NCBI GenBank assembly: GCA_949592205.1
Contig: CATIUR010000006.1
Location: 68,072,001-68,136,000 of the forward strand
Direction: 5' to 3'
Length of the DNA: 64,000 bases
Source: Helichrysum umbraculigerum
Lineage: Eukaryota > Streptophyta > Magnoliopsida > Asterales > Asteraceae
Position numbers and translations under genes: made by a program. Shown here in pieces: positions 58,936 to 64,000 of the stretch (its first letter is position 1; each line of letters starts with the position of its first letter). Below the pieces are notes generated by a model, which saw only the letters and a list, made by a program, of their open reading frames with translations, made no database searches and had not been told where the DNA came from.

Positions 58936-58943
58936 ATTTTATA
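58936..58943 (-). promoter_or_regulatory. TATA box in the element D 5' LTR
   Basis: Sense GCGGGTATAAAATACCC, about 210 bp upstream of the candidate donor. Element B has GACGGGTATAATTTATAC at the same place. Confidence 0.6.
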
Positions 58944-60559
58944 CCCGCTCTAAATCTATTGCCTGGAACCTAAAAACCAATTGCGAGAAATTTATTTTAT
59001 TATACCGTCAACTTTAATATTTTAAAACAAACAACATTTCACTATCCACAATAAGTCCTGAGACCTATTTCACCAACTTTCACAATTAAACAGTTATATC
59101 AAATAATTTCTAAAACAATTAAATACTCAATTTAAATAGAAAAATACCAGGCCACTGGAGAGGATGTTACAGTATATTCATGAGATAGTTTCGAGGCATG
59201 GGATACCGTTATCTATTGTGTCAGATAGGGATTCCAGGTTTATTTCTGGATTTTGGCAGAGTTTACAGCGGGAATTGGGTACTAGAGTTAACCTCAGTAC
59301 GGCTTATCACCCACAGACAGATGTTCAGACAGAGCGTACCATTCAGACTCTGGAAGATATGCTGCGGGCTTGTGTATTAGAGTATGGTGGTTCTTGGGAT
59401 TCTCATTTGCCTTTGGTAGAGTTCGCTTATAATAACTCTTACCATTCTAGTATTGGTATGCCACCGTACGAGATGTTATATGGACGTCGCTGCAGAACAC
59501 CCACTTGCTGGTTAGAGGCTGGAGAAAAGCAGTTCGCAGGTCCTGATATTGTACAGATTACAGCCGATAAATTTGCTATAGCTCGTGAGAAACTGAAAGC
59601 TGCCAGAGATCGACAGAAACAGTATGCTGATCCACGCCGTCGTCCTGTTACTTTTGTTGAGGGTGAACTTGTTTATTTAAAGGTTTCCCCGTGGAAAGGT
59701 GTAATCAGATTTGGAAAGCGTAGAAAACTCGCCCCGAGGTATATTGGTCCTTTTAGAATCAGGCAGGTGGTTAATGATCAGACGGTCGCCTTGAATCTTC
59801 CTCCTGAGTTATCTGGTATTCATGACACTTTTAATGTTTGTTACTTGAGGAAATGTAATGTGGAGGATCAACCCCAAATCCTTCCATTACAGGACCTTAG
59901 AGTTGATTCTAGTCAGAAACTAGTTGAGGAACCCATTGAGTTAGTTGATAGAAAGGTGACTAAGTTACGTAAGAAAGAGATCCCGATGGTTTTAGTAAAG
60001 TGGAGACATAGTTTGGGGGCAAACCTTACTTGGGAGACCGAGTCGAGCATGCGCTCACGATATCCTCATTTGTTTGAATCTAGCGAGATTTCGGGGACGA
60101 AATCTTCCTAAGGAGGGGAGATTTGTAACACCCGCTTTTGTGACTATCTGGTAATTTCCTTTAAATTAAATGTTATTAGTTGCTATACTTTAAATATTGT
60201 GTTTATATATGTTTTGAATTATAACTTAGTGAATTTGGTTAAGAATTAATTGTGACTAGTGAAATATAAACTGTTTTAAATAGTTATAGCTCACGGTAAA
60301 ATAAAATAGTTTTCTCGCAAAATGGTTTTTAAGTTCCAGACAATAGATTGAAAGGGGACTAGTTTTAAGGAAATGCGGAGTCGGTTTTGAAATTGACCGA
60401 CTTGTTTAAAAACCTTCCCAAAAGGGAAAGTTTCCATTTTCTTCTAAAACCTTGTGAAACAAAAAACCTAGAACTTAAACAAGAAATCAAAAGAGGTTAA
60501 GCTGTGATTTTGGAATCATTTCACTACAATCATAACCTTGGTTCCTTTCTAATTCAAAG

Positions 60560-61200
60560 GTAAGATTCTTATGATTACTATAAATATGAATATGATGATT
60601 GTTGAATTGGTTATAAGTTGGAATGTGAAATGAAGATGAAATTGAGGTGTGATGTTACTAGTGGTTATAATACTTCTTGTTGTAGTATAAATGATTACAG
60701 GAATTGAGTTTGGAGGTTTTGGAAATAAATTTTGGAGCTGGGTTTAAGTCCAGTCGAACAGCGCTGGAAGATGGATAGTACCCGGCGGGTACTATCCTTA
60801 CCCGGCGGGTAGATCATCTTAGCCGGGAACCCGGCGGGTAAAGGGGTTACCCGGCGGCTTGTAGAGACTTTAAAACCCGACTTGTTTCTGTTACAACCCA
60901 AATCTAATTCACCCGGCGGCTAACCCGGGAACCCGGCGGGTAGAATGGGTTACCCGGCGGGCAAGGTGGGTACCCGGCGGGTACTTGTGTTTTGCAGGAA
61001 TTTTTAGTTGATTAACATGTGATGATTTATACAAGTTTTAATAATAATATTACTAATGTATTAAGTATGATAAGATGATATGATACTAAAATGTACTTGA
61101 TATGTAGAATACTTTTGAGATTGAGTTAATATGACAATTTATATAAAATTTACGATATTGAATGAATTACTGATTTGTGATTCTGTTGTGGTGTTTACAG
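60560..61200 (+). other. Candidate LTR-internal intron of element C
   Basis: Donor CAAAG-GTAAGATT at 60560; acceptor GTGGTGTTTACAG ending at 61200, followed by ATACACCGAAGACTCA and then GTGAGT (61217-61222). 641 bp with the array inside. A later acceptor, ACTCCTTGCAG, ends at 61711 with TGCTAAT at 61684-61690. Confidence 0.5.
60778..60984. repeat. Palindrome array, TACCCGGCGGGTA units, element C LTR
   Basis: About seven units with 6-bp arms TACCCG / CGGGTA around one base, some truncated to ACCCGGCGGC, in 207 bp. Confidence 0.88.
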
Positions 61201-61980
61201 ATACACCGAAGACTCAGTGAGTTAGTCAGCTGAGTAAGTGAAGTAAAGTTGACAGGTGAATAGACTTGGAACTTCAGTGTGGTTTGGTTGTGACTTATTG
61301 GTTACAACGATATAAATATAGTGATTATTGATTATATTGTTGATATAAATATATATAACTGTGATGTGTTGCCTATGTGCATTTTGGTTATTCGGGGGTC
61401 AACAATTGTTGGACTGATTGCTACAGGTTAGTCAATGTGAGATTTGTAATCATGTGTTGAGAATGGAACACATATTGATTAAAGGTAGCAATCAGTTATC
61501 GGTAAAATCACTGTATTGGCCTGCAGTGATTGTAAGTGTTGCTTGGTGAGCCATCCGCGGTCAGAGGGCTTTACAAGGACCACCGATCCTCTTGGTGATG
61601 TTGTGTCAAAGTGATATTGCTGATAATTGATATTGTTATAGCTAAGTCAAACTGTTTGTAACAGGTTTATTCACTTAGCTTCATGCTAATTCCGTTGTTT
61701 ACTCCTTGCAGGTTTATGTGATGTTTTGGGACTGGGCAAGGAGTGACTGGGAGTTGTTTGACCAGGATTACTCTGATTTTGTTAGATACAGTTACTCGTG
61801 TTTTGGTTATATAATAATTATGATAAAGTAATGGTTTGTAAACTAGCAGTTAATACTTATAACTTGTAATATGTTTTGATAGATGACATAATGTCATCCA
61901 TGTGTATATGAATGGGATTTCGCTTCCGATTATAGTAAAAAAAAAAAAAATGTCGTGTAAAATTGGTGCATGTTATAAAT

Positions 61981-61992
61981 TGGTATCAGAGC
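61981..61992 (+). other. Primer-binding site (initiator Met-tRNA), element C
   Basis: TGGTATCAGAGC, three bases (AAT) after the LTR end. Confidence 0.95.
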
Positions 61993-61993
61993 A

Positions 61994-62041
61994 TAGGTTT
62001 GGGCGAATTGAGCAGTGATTAAGTGTTCAATCCCAAACCTA
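61994..62041 (+). other. PBS-adjacent hairpin, element C
   Basis: TAGGTTTGGG (61994-62003), bulge CGA, ATTGAGCA (62007-62014), 9-nt loop, TGTTCAAT (62024-62031), CCCAAACCTA (62032-62041): 18 pairs with one G-U, starting one base after the PBS. Confidence 0.75.
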
Positions 62042-62107
62042 GTGGTATTGGTCAAACATTCCAGGTTACGGGATTGGTTATGAATTGTGATTTGGTTAGT
62101 ATATTAG

Positions 62108-62148
62108 TACTAACAATTAACGAGTTGTGAGATGTGTTGTGATTACAG
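62108..62148 (+). promoter_or_regulatory. TACTAAC and CAG acceptor-like site before element C gag
   Basis: TACTAAC at 62108-62114, then GTGATTACAG ending at 62148; the gag ATG is at 62150. The branch-A-to-AG distance of about 35 nt suits plant introns. Confidence 0.45.
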
Positions 62149-62149
62149 G

Positions 62150-64000
62150 ATGGCTGAGAATGAGCAACCGAACCCTACCCTTAATAATGCCTCAGAGACA
62201 GATGTACCTCCAGATAATCAGGGCACTTCTTATTCAGCGGGTGGAGAATCTGATCGTGACTATATGATGAGATTAGAGGCTGAGGTGATAGATCAAAGGA
62301 AACAGTTGGTCGAGCTTTCTCAACGTCAAATTCCGAGCCAGCCACATGTTGAGAGTACTGTTCCACCTATTTCATCTACTTTTAGGGCCCCAACATCAGT
62401 TCCGTATGTTTCTCAGCAGCAAACTCAGGGGTATACTTTTCAGACTTCTGTACCATTTTCTACATATGAATCTGCTGGTTTTCCGATATCTATTTTTCCA
62501 CCAGTTTAGCAGTTAATGAAAGGTTGTTCCCTTAAAACATTCATGTCTAGTAATCCTTCTGTATATTCTGGGAGTACTGATCCTACTGTTACCCTTGACT
62601 GGTTACGTGATGTTGAGAGGAAACTGGATGTTTGTCATTGTGAGGAGGAGGATAAGGTACGTTATGCAGTACATTTGTTAAAGGGACATGCTATGTCATG
62701 GTGGGACTCGATTACTGCACCATTGACTTCACAGCAGATTAGTGCTATCAGATGGCCAGATTTTCATGCTGAGGTTTGTAAGCAGTTTTGTTCTGAGTTT
62801 AATCTTTCTCGTATCAGGCAGGAATTTCTTGATTTGGAAAAGACTGATCAGATGAGTATTGATGAGCTTATAAGACAGTTTTCAGAAAAGCTGCGATTTG
62901 TACAGGAGTGGGTCCCGACTGATAGGACCAAAATTGATCAGTTTGTTAGAGCTTTACCTCCTGATTACCGTACTACTGTGAGATTAGCAGGTACACTTTC
63001 ACAGGCTTTTGATCTAGCCCGTTCTGTTGACAGTGATATTCAGGCTAAGAGACTGCGAAATAAAGAAAGGTTTCAACAGAGGCAAAAGAGTGATTCTTCT
63101 GATCGGGGCAAACAGAAAGGACAGAGTACACAGCCGAGCAGGAGAGTTAGTTTTGGTAATAATACTTCTGACAGTTCTTATTGCTCTAAGTGTAAAGCTA
63201 GACACACTGGGCCTTGCACTCCTCAAACATCTAGGTGCATCAAATGCGGGGTATTGGGACATGCAGCCAAAGATTGTACTTATCCTAATCAGGTATGCTG
63301 GAACTGTCGTAAGGAAGGTCATAGAGCTGGTGACTGCCCTGAGGCTAGGAGACAGAGATCGGGTATGGGTGGTGGTTCTTCTTCTTCGAGCCAAAAGCGG
63401 AAAAATCCGCCATCTGCTACTGGTCGTGCATTTCAGATGACCGTGGATGAGGCTGTTGTCACTGATGACGTTATCACTGGTACTTTTCTTGTTAATTCTG
63501 TACCAGCACGTGTACTTTTTGATTCAGGAGCAAACTGTTCATTTATATCTGTGAATTTCTGTGAAAAGTTAAAGTTGACTCCCTTGTTGATTGTGAATCC
63601 TATTGAAGTAGAAGTGGCCAGTGGCAAAATGGTTCCTGTTACCACCTCGGTAGCTGTGGCTAATATTACAATAGAGGGTTATGATTTTCCTGTTTCATTT
63701 CTTCTGTTGCCTATTCCAAGTTTTGATGTGGTGTTAGGTATGAATTGGCTGAGTCAAAACAAAGCCAATATCGAGTGTCATAAAAAGTTGATTAAAATCC
63801 CAATTTCCGAAGAGTCATACGTAGTGGCTCGAGGAGAAAGGGAAAAAGGTAGTATTCCATTGATTTCTGTGATGAAAGCTAGAAAATCTCTAGTTAAAGG
63901 GTGTGAATTTTATCTGGCCTATGTAGTGAATATAAAGTTAGAAAAGAAGTCTGTGTCTGATGTCCGGGTGGTTTCTGAATACCCGGAGGTTTTCCCTAAT
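62150..64000 (+). pseudogene. Element C copy 2 gag-pol, one in-frame amber codon, 3' end outside window
   Basis: Starts MAENEQPNPT. The frame meets a TAG at 62507-62509 after about 119 codons, in the Pro-rich linker ahead of the Gag core, then stays open to the window end. After the stop come the Gag core (TVTLDWLRDVERK, WWDSI), two CCHC zinc knuckles (CIKCGVLGHAAKDC and CWNCRKEGHRAGDC) and the protease start with FDSGAN. B has Gln codons at this position (SQQK), so a single C-to-T change explains the stop. Either the copy is inactivated or the stop is read through: its context is TAG-CAG-TTA. The start is chosen by similarity to B and D. Confidence 0.88.

Larger units (their letters stand above)
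50518..59171 (-). mobile_element. Element D: full-length Ty3/gypsy chromovirus inside element C
   Basis: Two 1952-bp LTRs (50518-52469 and 57220-59171, TATAACACCCC to GATGTTACA) with perfect 5-bp TSD GTATA (50513-50517 and 59172-59176). I see about five differences between the LTRs. Sense minus: 5' LTR 59171-57220, PBS, hairpin, gag-pol, purine-rich tract (about 52483-52470), 3' LTR. Length 8654 bp. Confidence 0.97.
57220..59171 (-). repeat. 5' LTR of element D
   Basis: 1952 bp. Sense order: conserved upstream block (58991-58953), TATA box TATAAAAT (58943-58936), leader, donor GTAAGT (58726-58721), inverted-unit array, acceptor TTTCAG before ATACCCCAAAGACTC (exon start 58015), and acceptor CCTGCAG ending at 57489. 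Confidence 0.96.
48042..60111 (+). pseudogene. Element C copy 1 pol (protease to chromodomain), truncated and interrupted
   Basis: The left part encodes protease (FDSGAN near codon 30 of the frame starting at 48078), RT with FIDD, RNase H, and the start of integrase through WVIVDRLTKSAHF. It is cut after the QLY codons by element D. The right part (59177-60111) starts in integrase at HEIVSRHGIP and holds the second catalytic Asp and the Glu, the GPF module and a chromodomain-like end, ending SGTKSS. The reading frame would be continuous without D. Besides the missing gag, two unusual substitutions appear at conserved RNase H positions (HARLG for HAGLG and ADVLSR for ADALSR). It cannot make a functional polyprotein as it stands. 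Confidence 0.93.
48042..61977 (+). mobile_element. Element C copy 1: 5'-truncated chromovirus, split by element D
   Basis: Pol runs from the protease region (48042) to 50517 and resumes at 59177-60111. The purine-rich tract (AAGGAGGGGAGATT, 60110-60123) and the LTR (60124-61977) follow. Gag and most of the 5' LTR are missing. Element D lies inside, with its TSD GTATA at 50513-50517 and 59172-59176. Confidence 0.9.
60124..61977 (+). repeat. Element C LTR, shared by copies 1 and 2
   Basis: From TGTAACACCCGC to GCATGTTATA, 1854 bp. A purine-rich tract abuts its left end and a PBS follows its right end, so it serves as 3' LTR of copy 1 and 5' LTR of copy 2. It contains the conserved upstream block (60311-60349), donor GTAAGA (60560), the TACCCGGCGGGTA array, acceptor GTTTACAG (ends 61200) and acceptor CCTTGCAG (ends 61711). 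A run of A (61937-61950) lies near the 3' end. Confidence 0.93.
61978..64000 (+). mobile_element. Element C copy 2: internal region, continues past the window
   Basis: PBS, hairpin, gag and the start of pol follow directly on the LTR at 60124-61977. From 63402 the sequence is nearly identical to copy 1 from 48042 (about six differences in 600 bp by eye). The 3' end is outside the window. Confidence 0.92.

Overview
This window is plant nuclear DNA, almost certainly from a eudicot. A member of the daisy family (Asteraceae) seems most likely from my recollection of similar retrotransposon proteins, but no search was possible. It is AT-rich and gene-poor. It holds one clear host gene (part of CCT8, the theta subunit of the TCP-1 chaperonin, 1-959, minus strand), one small intron-less gene (9802-10026, minus), one possible RPA-like first exon (40274-40432, minus), and a decayed FAR1/FHY3-like gene (31840-36516, minus). 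Most of the rest is transposable elements, many nested and many with readable target-site duplications (TSDs).

Layout. 1-1560: CCT8 5' end and promoter. 2075-5619: a hAT-like MITE split by solo LTR S1 (2635-5525), which is itself split by a SINE (5177-5423, 12-bp TSD). 6046-9124: a hAT/Tip100-like transposon with an internally deleted transposase. 11247-11883: a PIF/Harbinger-like MITE. 12114-31720: element B, a full-length Ty3/gypsy chromovirus on the minus strand; a younger chromovirus, element A (13996-24617), sits inside its left LTR. 32044-35797: a hAT-like MITE that broke the FAR1-like gene and was then hit by solo LTR S2 (32906-35699). 36517-47876: mostly unassigned AT-rich DNA with Stowaway, hAT and Helitron-like pieces. 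47877-64000: element C on the plus strand, in an internal-LTR-internal (tandem) arrangement; its integrase region is split by full-length element D (50518-59171, minus strand). A, B and D each encode one uninterrupted gag-pol polyprotein with protease, RT, RNase H, integrase and a C-terminal chromodomain-like segment.

The strongest unexplained signal is in the LTRs. Six LTR families that have diverged from one another (A, B, C, D, S1, S2) appear to share a multi-part transcribed leader. It has a 5' splice donor (GTAAG), an intron-like stretch that always holds a family-specific array of CpG-rich palindromes, an acceptor next to a conserved GACTCA block, and a second acceptor near the LTR end. 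In A, B, C and D the primer-binding site is followed within a few bases by a two-part hairpin with a 3-nt bulge on the 5' side; the stem sequences differ but the architecture is the same. In B, C and D the gag start codon directly follows a branch-point-like TACTAAC plus CAG acceptor. Together these suggest LTR-contained introns and a spliced gag-pol message that lacks the primer-binding site, while unspliced RNA would serve as the genome. This is inferred from motifs only; transcript data would decide it.
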